DNA from: Streptomyces misionensis
Lineage (GTDB): Bacteria; Actinomycetota; Actinomycetes; Streptomycetales; Streptomycetaceae
NCBI RefSeq assembly: GCF_900104815.1
Contig: NZ_FNTD01000004.1
Location: 496,001 to 560,000 of the forward strand
Direction of reading: 5' to 3'
Length of the DNA: 64,000 nt
A model generated the notes under the pieces. That model was not told the DNA's origin, searched no databases, and saw nothing but the letters and a program-made list of their open reading frames with translations. Positions 1 to 10,664 of the stretch are shown here, piece by piece. Made by a program: the position numbers and the translations under genes. Each line of letters opens with the position of its first letter. Within the stretch, counting starts at the first letter, position 1.

Positions 1-410
1 GCGGCCGGGTACGGCACCCGGGCCCCGGCGGGCAGCCGGATCTCGGCGACCTCGGCGGGAAAGTCCGGGCCGGTGATCTGGCGGCGCCGGTAGCCGGTGG
101 CGGGGTCCTGCCACTCGGCCGTGCCGGTACGGCGGGACGCGCCCGCTCCGCCGTCCGGCTCCTGTCCCGCCGCCCCGTCCCCGTCCTCCGCGAGGGCGAG
201 CAGGGAGGCGATGCTCAGCTGGAAGGCGGCGGACAGCTTGCCGAGCACCACGGCGGTGGGGCTGCTCTCGCCGCGTTCGATCCGGTTGATCATCGCGCGG
301 GAGACCCCGGACGCCTCGGCCAGCTGGGCCAGGCTCCAGCCGCGCCGCTCCCGCTCGGTGTGGATGCGGCTCGCGATCCGCCCCACCAGGGGATCTACTA
401 TGTTGGACAT
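1..410 (-). CDS. XRE-family regulator with C-terminal cupin region (partial)
   Basis: Reading leftwards from an ATG at 410, about 136 codons are visible before the window edge. Residues about 8-65 form a helix-turn-helix of the XRE class (SLAQLAEASGVSRAMINRIE), with the usual tail IERGESSPTAVVLGKLS. A polar linker of about 30 residues follows, then the start of what looks like a sensory cupin domain (GPDFPAEVAEIRLPAGARV). Proteins of this shape are small-molecule-responsive repressors or activators. It starts divergently from the acetyltransferase gene at 439, with about 28 bp between the two starts, so it very probably controls that gene and itself. The C-terminus is missing only because the window ends. 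The family call is firm; the ligand is unknown. Confidence 0.85.
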   Translation of the reverse strand, partial: MSNIVDPLVGRIASRIHTERERRGWSLAQLAEASGVSRAMINRIERGESSPTAVVLGKLSAAFQLSIASLLALAEDGDGAAGQEPDGGAGASRRTGTAEWQDPATGYRRRQITGPDFPAEVAEIRLPAGARVPYPA

Positions 411-438
411 GCTTCCAATATATGAGAGGGCCGGTGCC

Positions 439-927
439 GTGACCGTGCGCCGGGCGCACGCCGGTGATGCGGAGGCGGTGCGCGCGATCCGCAACCATGC
501 GATCGAGCACTCGACGGCCCTGTGGACCGAGATCCCGCAGTCGGCCGCCGAGGGCGCGGCCTGGCTGGCCGCCCACCTGGAGCGCGGCTCGGCGTTCGTG
601 GCCGAGACCGACGGCGAGGTGGCGGGGTTCGCCGTCTTCGCGCCGTGGCGGGCCCTGGACGGCTACCGGCACACGGTGGAGGACTCGGTCTACGTCCGCG
701 AGGGCCGGCACGGTCTCGGCATCGGCTCCGCGCTGCTGGCGGCGCTGATATCGGCGGCGCGCGAGGCGGGCCACCACCTCGTGATCGCCGGTATCGAGGC
801 GGGCAACGGTGCGTCGATCCGGCTCCATGAACGCTTCGGCTTCGAACACGCGGGGACCGTGCGGGAGGCCGGGATCAAGTTCGGCCGCCGGCTCGACCTG
901 ACGCTCATGCGGCTGTCGCTGGACTGA
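439..927 (+). CDS. GNAT N-acetyltransferase, phosphinothricin/methionine-sulfoximine type
   Basis: A 162-residue GCN5-type acetyltransferase. The N-terminus (AIRNHAIEHSTALWTEIPQS) matches the PAT/Bar/MnaT clade, which acetylates phosphinothricin, methionine sulfoximine or related amino acids using acetyl-CoA. Motif A, the pyrophosphate-binding loop, is REGRHGLGIGSALL near residues 87-100. The C-terminal GFEHAGTVREAGIKFGRRLD is also typical of the clade. I chose the GTG at 439 because GAGAGG lies 9 nt upstream; in-frame ATGs at 400 and 409 would overlap the divergent regulator's start. It probably forms a regulated pair with the XRE-cupin gene. The natural substrate cannot be told from sequence, and resistance is only one possibility. 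Confidence 0.85.
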   Translation: MTVRRAHAGDAEAVRAIRNHAIEHSTALWTEIPQSAAEGAAWLAAHLERGSAFVAETDGEVAGFAVFAPWRALDGYRHTVEDSVYVREGRHGLGIGSALLAALISAAREAGHHLVIAGIEAGNGASIRLHERFGFEHAGTVREAGIKFGRRLDLTLMRLSLD

Positions 928-1081
928 GTCCGGGCGCCCCTCGTCCGGGCGCCCGCCGGGATGCGGGGCGGGGTGGGCGGTCGTTTACTGAAGCCGTTCG
1001 GTGGAGCCGTCGACCGTGGCCCGCCGGCGGCGTCGCCGGACACCGCCGAAGGCGCCGTCGGGTGGTGGAGGTGGAGCGGGC

Positions 1082-2422
1082 GTGAGCGGCACGGTCGGGC
1101 AGTCCTCCGCGTCCGCGGCGGCCGACGACCCCCAACGGACCATGCTGACCCGCGGTTACCTCCGGCTGCTGGTGCTGTCCCTGGGCCTCGGGGTGCCCAT
1201 CGCGTTCGCCAGTTTCTTCTTCGTCGGTCTCCAGCACTGGCTCCAGCACCTGGTGTGGCAGGAGCTGCCGCACACGCTGGGACTCGGACGGCCCCCGTGG
1301 TGGTGGCCGCTGCCCGCGCTGACGCTGGCCGGGCTGATCCTCGCCCCGATCGTCACCCGGCTGCCCGGGGCCGGGGGCCATGTCCCGGTGCACGGTCTCG
1401 GCGGCGATCCCGTCGGCCCGCGTGCCCTGCCGGGGGTGGTGCTGGCCGCGGTGCTGACCCTTCCGCTGGGTGTGACCCTCGGCCCGGAGGCACCGCTGAT
1501 GGCGGTCGGGTCCGCGCTCGCCCTGCTGGGGCTGCGCACCCTGGGCCGGCACCCGGCGGGCGCCCCTTCGGCGGCGGTCGTGGCCACCGCCGGGTCCACG
1601 GCCGCGATCTCCACCATCCTGGGCGGCCCGGTGGTGGCGGCCATCATGGTGGTGGAGGCCGCCGGGCTGGCCGGGCCCCGGCTCACCGTGCTGTTGCTGC
1701 CCTGTCTGACCGCCAGCGGGGCCGGCGCGCTGGTGTTCACCGGGTTCGGCCGCTGGACCGGGCTGTCGACCGGCGCCCTCGCCCTGCCGAAGCTGCCGCC
1801 GGACACCGCACCGGACGCGGGCGACTTCCTCTGGGGGCTGCCGGCGGCCGCGCTGATCGCCGTGGTCGTCTCGGTGGCGCACCGCCTCGGCGAGCGGACC
1901 CACCGGTGGACCTCCGCGCGTGCCACCGGGGTGCGCACCCTGGCGTGCGCCATGGCCGCCGGGACCTGTCTGGCGGCGTACGCGCTGCTGACCGGCCGTT
2001 CGCCCGAGGAGGCGGCGCTGTCCGGGCAGGCGATGCTCGCCCGGTTGGCCGAGGACCCGCACGGCCTGCCGGTGCTCGCGCTGGTCGCGCTGGTCGTCTG
2101 CAAGGCGCTCGCCTGGGGCATCAGCCTGGGCAGCCTGCGCGGTGGCCCGATCTTCCCGGCCGTGCTGACCGGGGTGGCGGTCGGGGTGGCCTGCTCGGGG
2201 CTGCCGGGGTTCGGGGCCGCCCCGGGGATCGCGCTGGGCATCGCGGCGGCGGCCACGGTCGTCACCGGCCTGCCGCTGACCGGCTCGGTCCTGGCGGTGC
2301 TGCTGCTCGGCCGCGACGCCTACAACCAGATGCCGCTCATCGTCCTCGCGGCCGTCACCGCTCTGCTCGTCAGCCGTCTGCCGCTTCGGCGCCGGCCGCG
2401 GCCCGCCCCGGACGGCGCATAG
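1082..2422 (+). CDS. ClC-type chloride channel/antiporter-like membrane protein
   Basis: A 446-residue polytopic membrane protein of the voltage-gated ClC superfamily, with about ten or more hydrophobic helices between residues 25 and 440. The GREGP selectivity motif appears as GPEAP near residues 134-138, keeping the gating-type glutamate. The late GxFxP motif appears as GGPIFP. The first motif (usually GSGIP) is degenerate (GAGGHVPV), which places the protein in a divergent clade. The expected role is anion transport across the plasma membrane. The GTG at 1082 has GGAGGTGGAG just upstream; an in-frame GTG at 1001 would add 27 mostly Arg/Gly residues and looks less likely. Monocistronic. Confidence 0.8.
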   Translation: MSGTVGQSSASAAADDPQRTMLTRGYLRLLVLSLGLGVPIAFASFFFVGLQHWLQHLVWQELPHTLGLGRPPWWWPLPALTLAGLILAPIVTRLPGAGGHVPVHGLGGDPVGPRALPGVVLAAVLTLPLGVTLGPEAPLMAVGSALALLGLRTLGRHPAGAPSAAVVATAGSTAAISTILGGPVVAAIMVVEAAGLAGPRLTVLLLPCLTASGAGALVFTGFGRWTGLSTGALALPKLPPDTAPDAGDFLWGLPAAALIAVVVSVAHRLGERTHRWTSARATGVRTLACAMAAGTCLAAYALLTGRSPEEAALSGQAMLARLAEDPHGLPVLALVALVVCKALAWGISLGSLRGGPIFPAVLTGVAVGVACSGLPGFGAAPGIALGIAAAATVVTGLPLTGSVLAVLLLGRDAYNQMPLIVLAAVTALLVSRLPLRRRPRPAPDGA

Positions 2423-2426
2423 GGAC

Positions 2427-2454
2427 GCCCCGGCGCGGGGAGGCGGGCCGGGGC
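2427..2454 (+). terminator. Probable terminator hairpin after the ClC gene
   Basis: GCCCCGGC (2427-2434) and GCCGGGGC (2447-2454) form a perfect 8-bp stem with a 12-nt loop, 5 nt after the stop codon. No U-tract follows, which is usual in Streptomyces. Confidence 0.45.
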
Positions 2455-2567
2455 TCGCCGACGACGCTATGCGCCGGGCCGTACCCCGAGGGAGTCCCCT
2501 GACGCGGCGCTGACGGGCGGGGGCCGCATTTTGACGGGCTGTTGAGGTCCGCCGGGCGGCACGGGGG

Positions 2568-3122
2568 TCAGGACGGCCGGCCGCCCGGCCGCCAGGCGTG
2601 CACCTCGATAGCGGCGTAACGGTCCTCGGTCAGCAGGGCGCGGGCGGCGGCCGGGTCCGGGGCACGCAGCAGTGCCGCCGTGCCCAGCCATGCGGTGGCG
2701 TCGTCGGAGAGGAGGGGGCCGTAGGCGATCAGGTCCGCACCGCGCTCGGCCGGTACCGTGAGGTCGGCGGCCTCGCCCTCGCCGAGGCCGAGCACCAGGT
2801 AGCGGTCGCCTCCGGCGCGGCCGCCGGGGAACTCCCACATGGTGCGCCCGAGCAGATTGCGCCAGCGGCGCAGCAGTACGTCCCGGTAGGCGCCCGCCTG
2901 GTAGCCGGGCTCGTCGAAGGCGAACGCGCGTGCCGCGGCCGGGTCCGGCAGGTCCAGGACGTGCACGCTGCCGGTGGGCGTCTCGCCGTCGGCCGCGAGG
3001 GTCGGGCCGCGGGCGATCATCTCCTTCTGGAACAGGTCCATGTACGACCAGTGCTCTTCCAGCAGCTGTTTGCGCAGCGGGAAGGAGCCGGGCCGGTCGC
3101 GGTGGTGGCAGAAGAACTCCAT
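2568..3122 (-). CDS. Tandem YCII-related (EthD-like) domain protein
   Basis: A 184-residue soluble protein made of two YCII-like units. The first, residues about 1-95 (EFFCHHRDRPGS ... RKQLLEEHWSYMDLF), has the typical N-terminal strand and helix and the later VHVLDLPDPAAARAFAFDEP segment. The second, about 103-180, repeats the pattern (DLIAYGPLLSDDATAWLG, LRAPDPAAARALLTEDRY). YCII domains are ferredoxin-like folds found in dehalogenation or peroxide-related enzymes and in sigma-factor-linked proteins; a precise role is not assignable. The ATG at 3122 follows GAGAGGGTGG and is preferred over longer frames reaching 3329. It is divergent from the esterase at 3311, with a 188-bp shared upstream region. 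Confidence 0.75.
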   Translation of the reverse strand: MEFFCHHRDRPGSFPLRKQLLEEHWSYMDLFQKEMIARGPTLAADGETPTGSVHVLDLPDPAAARAFAFDEPGYQAGAYRDVLLRRWRNLLGRTMWEFPGGRAGGDRYLVLGLGEGEAADLTVPAERGADLIAYGPLLSDDATAWLGTAALLRAPDPAAARALLTEDRYAAIEVHAWRPGGRPS

Positions 3123-3310
3123 GGGCCCACCCTCTCGCGCCGACTGCCGCCACAGCACTCCCTTTTCCGGGGCTCCGGGTGTTCCGCTCGCCCGGGTGGG
3201 GCAGGACACCCCGCGGGCGTTCCACGTGCGGCACCGGGAGAGACCCCGCACGGTGGGACGGTCGGCCGTCCGCCCGCGCGTCCGACGGCCGAACGACACG
3301 AGGAGAGCCG

Positions 3311-4282
3311 ATGTCCGATGCCGTAGCACCGGCGCAGCCGGTACTGGAGCCCGCCGCCGCCGAGTTCGCGGCGGCCACCGACAAGCCGCCGTTCCCGTTC
3401 GACCTGCCGCCGGCCGAGGGCCGCAAGGCGGTCGACGAGGTGCAGTCCGGCGACATCGAGAAACCGGCGGTCGACGAGGAGTGGATCACCGTCTCGGGCG
3501 GCCCGACGGGCAGTGTGCGGGCGCGGATCGTCAGGCCCGCCGGGGCCTGCGGGACGCTCCCGGTCGTCCTGTACCTGCACGGCGCCGGCTGGGTCTTCGG
3601 CAACGCCCACACCCATGACCGGCTGGTGCGGGAACTCGCGGTCGGTGCCCGGGCCGCGGTGGTCTTCCCCGAGTACGACCTCTCCCCCGAGGCGCGCTAC
3701 CCGGTCGCCATCGAGCAGAACCACACCGTCGCCCGCTGGGTGGTGGAGCAGGGCGCGACCAAGGACCTGGACGGCTCGCGGCTGGCGGTCGCCGGGGACT
3801 CCGTGGGCGGCAACATGGCGGCGGCGCTCACCCTGATGGCCAAGGAGCGCGGCGGCCCGGCGCTGGCGCAGCAGGTGCTGTTCTACCCGGTCACCGACGC
3901 GAGCTTCGACACGCCGTCGTACCACCAGTTCGCCACCGGCTACTACCTGCGCCGGGACGGCATGCAGTGGTTCTGGGACCAGTACACGACCGACGCGGCC
4001 GACCGCGCCCGGATCACCGCCTCGCCGCTGCGCGCCACCACCGAGCAGCTCGGCGGGCTGCCGCCGGCGCTGGTGATCACCGGCGAGGCGGATGTGCTGC
4101 GCGACGAGGGCGAGGCCTACGCGGCCAAGCTGCGCGCGGCGGGCGTCCCCGTCACCGCCGTCCGCTTCCAGGGCATCATCCACGACTTCGTGATGCTCAA
4201 CGCCCTGCGCGGGACGCACGCCGCGCGGACCGCCATCGGCCTGGCCTGCCGCACCCTGCACGAGGCGCTGCACACCGGCTGA
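3311..4282 (+). CDS. Alpha/beta hydrolase of the HSL (acetyl-esterase) family
   Basis: A 323-residue cytosolic esterase of the hormone-sensitive-lipase type. The oxyanion-hole motif HGGG reads HGAG (residues 90-93). The nucleophile elbow is GDSVG (162-166, Ser164), the acid is probably Asp261 (GEADVLRDEGE) and the base His291 (IIHDFVMLNAL). It should hydrolyse short-chain esters or lactones; the substrate is unknown. The ATG is preceded by AGGAG. It is divergent from the YCII gene. The Gly-to-Ala change in HGGG is a tolerated variation, so activity is expected. Confidence 0.85.
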   Translation: MSDAVAPAQPVLEPAAAEFAAATDKPPFPFDLPPAEGRKAVDEVQSGDIEKPAVDEEWITVSGGPTGSVRARIVRPAGACGTLPVVLYLHGAGWVFGNAHTHDRLVRELAVGARAAVVFPEYDLSPEARYPVAIEQNHTVARWVVEQGATKDLDGSRLAVAGDSVGGNMAAALTLMAKERGGPALAQQVLFYPVTDASFDTPSYHQFATGYYLRRDGMQWFWDQYTTDAADRARITASPLRATTEQLGGLPPALVITGEADVLRDEGEAYAAKLRAAGVPVTAVRFQGIIHDFVMLNALRGTHAARTAIGLACRTLHEALHTG

Positions 4283-4366
4283 GGCCGGGCGGCGCCGCCC
4301 GCCCGGGCAACCCGGACCGATCCCGTGCCGCCGGGACGGTTGCCCGGGGCGGGCGGCCCGGATTTC

Positions 4367-4975
4367 ATGGGGCCCATGTCCCACGGCTCATCACCCACGA
4401 ACGATCCGGTGCTCTTCTTCGCCACGCGGCAGGCGTGGGAGGAGTGGCTGGAGGAGAACCACGCGGACGCCAGGGGCGTGTGGCTGAAGATCGCCCGGAA
4501 GGGCTCCGCGCCGCCCGTCCCCGACGCGGTCGACTATCCGGGCGCGTTGGAGTCCGCGCTCTGCTTCGGCTGGATCGACGGGCAGAAGAAGAAGCTGGAC
4601 GAACGGCACTGGCTCCAGCGGTTCACCCCGCGGCGGCCCGCCGGCCGGTGGTCGCGGCTGAACCGGGAGAAGGCCACGCGGCTCATCGAGGAGGGCCGGA
4701 TGCGTCCCGCCGGCCTGCGGGAGGTGGAGCGGGCCCGGGCCGACGGCCGCTGGGAGGCGGCCTACGCCGGTCCGCGCACGGCCACGGTGCCCGACGACCT
4801 GCGCGCCGCACTGGACGCCGTTCCCCGCGCGGCCGCCTTCTTCGCGACCCTGGACAGCCGCAACCGCTACGCCGTCCTCCACCGCGTCGAGGAGGCGAAG
4901 CGGGCCGAGACGCGGGCGGCCCGGATCGCCAGGTTCGTCGCCATGCTCGCCGAGGAACGCAAGCTCCATCCCTGA
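4367..4975 (+). CDS. YdeI/OmpD-associated family protein (COG4430-like)
   Basis: A soluble protein of about 202 residues with the hallmarks of the YdeI/BOF family: WLEENHADARGVWLKIARK, the central ALESALCFGWIDGQKKKLDE and the basic FTPRRPAGRWSRLNREK segment, followed by a helical C-terminus. The family is often annotated as bacteriocin-protection or OmpD-associated but has no established biochemical activity. Start choice is between ATG 4367 and ATG 4376; neither has a strong ribosome binding site. It stands alone after the esterase (84-bp gap) and converges on the hydrolase that ends at 5085. Confidence 0.75.
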   Translation: MGPMSHGSSPTNDPVLFFATRQAWEEWLEENHADARGVWLKIARKGSAPPVPDAVDYPGALESALCFGWIDGQKKKLDERHWLQRFTPRRPAGRWSRLNREKATRLIEEGRMRPAGLREVERARADGRWEAAYAGPRTATVPDDLRAALDAVPRAAAFFATLDSRNRYAVLHRVEEAKRAETRAARIARFVAMLAEERKLHP

Positions 4976-5043
4976 GCACCCTTACGGGCCCTGCGCGGCG
5001 GATCGGCGCCGCCGCCCGGTGCGTTCGTGCTCGCGTCCGGCCG

Positions 5044-5077
5044 CGGCGGCGCCCGACGGGTGCGCCGGGCGCCGCCG
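5044..5077. terminator. Bidirectional terminator hairpin
   Basis: CGGCGGCGCCCG (5044-5055) pairs perfectly with CGGGCGCCGCCG (5066-5077) around a 10-nt loop, between two convergent genes. It probably serves both. Confidence 0.65.
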
Positions 5078-5084
5078 TTCACCG

Positions 5085-5849
5085 TCAGGGCGCTGAGGTG
5101 ACCGTCCGGCCGAGGTGCCGGGCGAGGAACCGGACCGCGCTGTCGGCCTCGAACCTGGGCATGTCGAAGTGCTTGCCCGCGTTGGCGTGCAACGTCTTCT
5201 CCTTCGAGGCGAAGGCGTCGAACAGCGCGAGGCTCGCCTCGCGCGGGATGCGCTCGTCGTCCCATTGCATGGCGAACTCGATCGGAACGGTGATCTGCTG
5301 CGCCGTCTCGAACAGGGCGTCGGGCCAGTTCATCCCGAAGGCCGCGGACACGATCCGGGGCTCGGCCGCCACCAGCGGCACCCCGATCGCGGTGCCCAGG
5401 CCGATGCCGAAGTAGCCCACCGGCCCGTCGGGGCCGATCTCCGGAAGTTCCTGAAGGGCGTCCAGGACCGCCTGCCACTCGGGCACGGCCAGTTCGGCCA
5501 GGCGGGCGTTGTAGGGAACGACGATCGGGCCTTCCGGGGCGCCCGCCGCCTGCGCCTTGCGCAGCTCGGCGATGTCCTGCTCGTCCCGCGCGGAGCGCGG
5601 CCGGTCGCCGTGGCCGGGCGCGTCGACGACGGCGACATGGAGACCGCAGCCGGTGACGAGTCGCTGGGCCCGGCCCGTCATCGCCGGGTGCTTCTTGTGC
5701 TGTCCGCCGCCGTGGCCCATCAGGACCAGGGGGGCGCGCTCGGTGCCGGAGGCCGGCGACCAGAGGACTCCGGGGACGTCGCCCAGGGTGAAGTCGCGTT
5801 CGACCATGCCGTTCGAGGACGACTCGGCGGTGAATCGCAGAGAATGCAT
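5085..5849 (-). CDS. Alpha/beta hydrolase-like protein with Gly at the nucleophile position
   Basis: A 254-residue protein with the alpha/beta-hydrolase fold: oxyanion region GHGGG (46-50), VVDAPGHGDR loop, and a C-terminal acid/base region (WDDERIPREA and GKHFDMP). The nucleophile elbow, normally GxSxG, reads GIGLG at 148-152, so residue 150 is Gly. The codon is unambiguous in the DNA (ggc atc ggc ctg ggc). Either it is a non-hydrolytic member or another residue serves as nucleophile. The ATG at 5849 follows AAAGG at 9 nt and gives the expected family N-terminus. Upstream on the same strand sits a 17-codon reading frame with a near-perfect Shine-Dalgarno, a possible leader. Confidence 0.8.
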   Translation of the reverse strand: MHSLRFTAESSSNGMVERDFTLGDVPGVLWSPASGTERAPLVLMGHGGGQHKKHPAMTGRAQRLVTGCGLHVAVVDAPGHGDRPRSARDEQDIAELRKAQAAGAPEGPIVVPYNARLAELAVPEWQAVLDALQELPEIGPDGPVGYFGIGLGTAIGVPLVAAEPRIVSAAFGMNWPDALFETAQQITVPIEFAMQWDDERIPREASLALFDAFASKEKTLHANAGKHFDMPRFEADSAVRFLARHLGRTVTSAP

Positions 5850-5905
5850 GAGGTGTTGCCTTTCGGGAGGGCCTTGGTGTCGAGGCGCTCCCGGCGACAC
5901 CTACG

Positions 5906-5959
5906 TCAGTCGCCGGCCGTGACGCGAAGGGAGAGCACCCACGTCGATACAGCGTTCAT
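5906..5959 (-). CDS. Candidate 17-residue leader peptide upstream of the hydrolase
   Basis: ATG at 5959 opens a short frame encoding MNAVSTWVLSLRVTAGD and a stop. It is preceded at ideal distance by AGGAGGTG, one of the strongest ribosome binding sites in the window, and lies 56 nt upstream of the hydrolase start on the same strand. No longer coding sequence fits this 393-bp gap. I read it as a translated leader (attenuator or coupling peptide) for the hydrolase gene. The function is inferred only from position and the Shine-Dalgarno. Confidence 0.45.
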   Translation of the reverse strand: MNAVSTWVLSLRVTAGD

Positions 5960-6242
5960 GGGTCTCACCTCCTCGGGCGGTGTCACGGTCGATCGCACGT
6001 TAGCGGTCCGATCATCACACCGTCCAATCCTTTTCGCGCGGGAGGCTTGGTCGCACGAACCGAATGCCGGCCGCTGGGGGCCGGAACCGTGCGGCCGCCG
6101 GGAAGCGGTCCGCGCCCCGGGCGCGCCATCGCCGCATGTCCGGATGATCCGTCTCCGCACCGCTTACGATGCGGAAGCGAAGCCTCATCAAATCCCATCG
6201 ATCCGCATCGATCTCTTTCGAGCCTTGTCGACTGGAGCAGGT

Positions 6243-6713
6243 ATGACCGGTGATCCCGAGCCGATCAGCGCCGAGGCGCGGCGCGCGCTGGAGCAGGAGT
6301 TGGCCGATCTGCTGGACGAGCGCCGGATGGTCGCCGGAACGCTGAAGGACAATCCGGACGTCGGCGACCAGGCCGATCAGGCGGACGAGTTGCAGCGGGT
6401 GAACCAACTGGACCGTCTCGACCGCCGGATCGCGGACATCACCGAGCGGCTGCGCCAGGCGGAACTGGCCGGGCCCGCGCGGACCGATGCGGTCGGGGTC
6501 GGCAGCACGGTCACCGTGCGCTTCGCGGACGGCTCGGTGGAGACCCTGCAGATCGGCGAGGGCGCCGAGGCGCTCGACCAGAACCTGGTCACCGCGGACA
6601 GCCCGCTCGGCCGTGCCCTGCTCGGCCGCCGCGCGGGGGACAGCGTCCGGTACGACACCCCGGACGGCCCCGCGAGCGCGGCCGTGGAGTCGATCGGGGA
6701 GCCGCCCGCGTAG
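6243..6713 (+). CDS. GreA/GreB-family transcription elongation factor-like protein
   Basis: A 156-residue protein with the GreA layout: N-terminal antiparallel coiled coil (EARRALEQELADLLDERRMV ... LDRLDRRIADITERLRQAEL, residues about 10-78) and a C-terminal FKBP-like domain (VGSTVTVRFADGSVETLQIG ... SPLGRALLGRRAGDSVRYDT, 85-150). GreA factors enter the RNA polymerase secondary channel and stimulate transcript cleavage. The tip here (KDNPDVGDQADQADELQRV) keeps acidic residues, so cleavage activity is possible. It is shorter and more divergent than the housekeeping GreA and is likely a paralogue. GGAG precedes the ATG. It converges on the Clp gene with a 12-bp gap. Confidence 0.8.
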   Translation: MTGDPEPISAEARRALEQELADLLDERRMVAGTLKDNPDVGDQADQADELQRVNQLDRLDRRIADITERLRQAELAGPARTDAVGVGSTVTVRFADGSVETLQIGEGAEALDQNLVTADSPLGRALLGRRAGDSVRYDTPDGPASAAVESIGEPPA

Positions 6714-6725
6714 GACGACGCGCCG

Positions 6726-9209
<2,484 letters not shown>

Positions 9210-9232
9210 GAGAACTCCTGGAGCGCAAGGGG

Positions 9233-10201
9233 TCAGTATTCACTGAAACCCGGCGTTGGGTGGCCCGCAAGCGGAGGCCGCTCGGGGGGATCGTCGAGGA
9301 AGGCGATGGTCGGCACGTGGAAGAGACAGCCCGTGACCGGGACGGAGAAGTCGAGGATGCGGTCGTGCCGCGCCGCCTCGCGGCCGAGGAACATGTTCCG
9401 CAGCATCGACTCCGTGACCTCGGGCGTACGGGCGTACCCGATGAAGTAGGTGCCGAACTCGCCCTGCGCGATGGAGCCGAAGGGCATGTTCTCGCGTACG
9501 ATCCTGCGTTCGTTCCCGTGCTCGTCGGTGATGGTGTTGAGCGCCACGTGGGAGTCGGCGGGTTTCACCTCGTCGGGCAGTTCGACGTTGGCGAGTTTGG
9601 TGCGCCCGATGACCTTTTCCTGGTCCTCCGCGGGCAGGGCGTCCCACGCCTTCATGTTGTGCAGGTACTTCTGCACGATCACATAGCTGCCGCCCCGGAA
9701 TTCCGCGTCCTCGTCGCCGATGAACACCGCGTCGTCGGCGATCTCGCCCTCGGGGTTCTCGCTGCCGTCCACGAAGCCGAGCAGATCGCGTTCGTCGAAG
9801 AACTTGAAGCCGTGCACCTCGTCCACCACGGTGGCCGCGCCGTCGAGCCGCCGCGCGAACAGCCGGGCCAGTTCGAAGCAGAGGTCCATGCGCCGGGCGC
9901 GGACGTGGAAGAGCAGGTCGCCGGGGGTGCCCGGGGCGTGGTGGCGCGGACCCCTCAGCTCCCGGAAGGGGTGCAGGTCCCGGGGGCGCGGCCCGCTGAA
10001 CAGCCGGTCCCAGGCGGTGGACCCGATACCGACGACGCAGCTCAGCTCCTCGGGCGGGGCGCGGAAGGCGACCGAACGGCGCAGGGCGGACACGTCCTGC
10101 AACAGGTCCCGGACCGTGTCCTCGCCGCCCGGGTCGATGGTGACGACGAGGAACAGGGCGGCTCTGGCCGGCGGGACGACGACGGTCTGCGATTCGGGCA
10201 C
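9233..10201 (-). CDS. DyP-type haem peroxidase (cytosolic, B-like)
   Basis: A 322-residue dye-decolorizing peroxidase without a Tat signal. The GXXDG signature is GFVDG (142-146, catalytic Asp145) in the context LGFVDGSENPEGE. The proximal haem ligand is His218 (DSHVALNT), and the distal Arg lies in RRIVRENMPFG. It uses haem and H2O2 to oxidise dyes, phenols or, for some members, porphyrins. I favour the GTG at 10201 because GAGGAGG lies just upstream; a longer start at 10246 has no ribosome binding site. The C-terminus (PTPGFSEY) lacks the familiar encapsulin-targeting peptide. The Clp unfoldase follows after 23 bp, suggesting an oxidative protein-quality-control operon. Confidence 0.88.
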   Translation of the reverse strand: MPESQTVVVPPARAALFLVVTIDPGGEDTVRDLLQDVSALRRSVAFRAPPEELSCVVGIGSTAWDRLFSGPRPRDLHPFRELRGPRHHAPGTPGDLLFHVRARRMDLCFELARLFARRLDGAATVVDEVHGFKFFDERDLLGFVDGSENPEGEIADDAVFIGDEDAEFRGGSYVIVQKYLHNMKAWDALPAEDQEKVIGRTKLANVELPDEVKPADSHVALNTITDEHGNERRIVRENMPFGSIAQGEFGTYFIGYARTPEVTESMLRNMFLGREAARHDRILDFSVPVTGCLFHVPTIAFLDDPPERPPLAGHPTPGFSEY

Positions 10202-10304
10202 GGTGCCTGCCTCCTCGTGCGGGGCGGGGCCGGACCGTTCCAGCATGCCGTCATGCCGCGGACTCGGCAGGTCGGACGGCCGGTCGCGGCACTAGCGTGG
10301 AGGG

Positions 10305-10658
10305 ATGCACCACCGGGTGACCGAGGCCGACACCGCGCAGGCGCTGGGCAGCGGTGAGGTGCCCGTGCTCGCCACGCCCCGGCTGATCGCCTGGCTGGAG
10401 GCGGCGACCGTGCGGGCCGCCGCGCCGTACACCGGACCGGGCGAGACCACCGTGGGGACCGCCGTCCGGGTGCGGCATCTGCGCGCGACCGGCGTGGGCG
10501 GCCGGGTCGAGGTGACCGCGCGGCCGCCGGCCGACGGGTCCGGGCGGCGGCTCACCTTCGCCGTGCGGGCCGTCGACGCGGCGGGCCGGCTGGTCGCGGA
10601 GGGCGAGATCGAGCGGGCGGTCGTGGACCGGCGGCGGTTCCTCGAAGGGGACCTCTGA
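10305..10658 (+). CDS. FlK-like hotdog-fold acyl-CoA thioesterase
   Basis: A 117-residue single hotdog domain resembling fluoroacetyl-CoA thioesterase FlK. The FlK catalytic trio appears conserved: Thr24 in VLATP, Glu32 in AWLEAAT and His58 in VRVRHLRAT. The C-terminal strand GEIERAVVDRRRF also fits. Such proteins hydrolyse small acyl-CoAs; FlK itself protects against fluoroacetate, but many actinobacterial homologues are general thioesterases. No fluorometabolite genes are near, so resistance is not implied. It is divergent from the DyP gene (103 bp between starts) and converges on the Nudix-like gene. Confidence 0.8.
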   Translation: MHHRVTEADTAQALGSGEVPVLATPRLIAWLEAATVRAAAPYTGPGETTVGTAVRVRHLRATGVGGRVEVTARPPADGSGRRLTFAVRAVDAAGRLVAEGEIERAVVDRRRFLEGDL

Positions 10659-10664
10659 CCGGCA

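Noticed and set aside
10305..10658. Fluoroacetate resistance gene
   Set aside because: FlK catalytic residues are conserved, but no fluorinase or other fluorometabolite genes are present; a general thioesterase is more likely.
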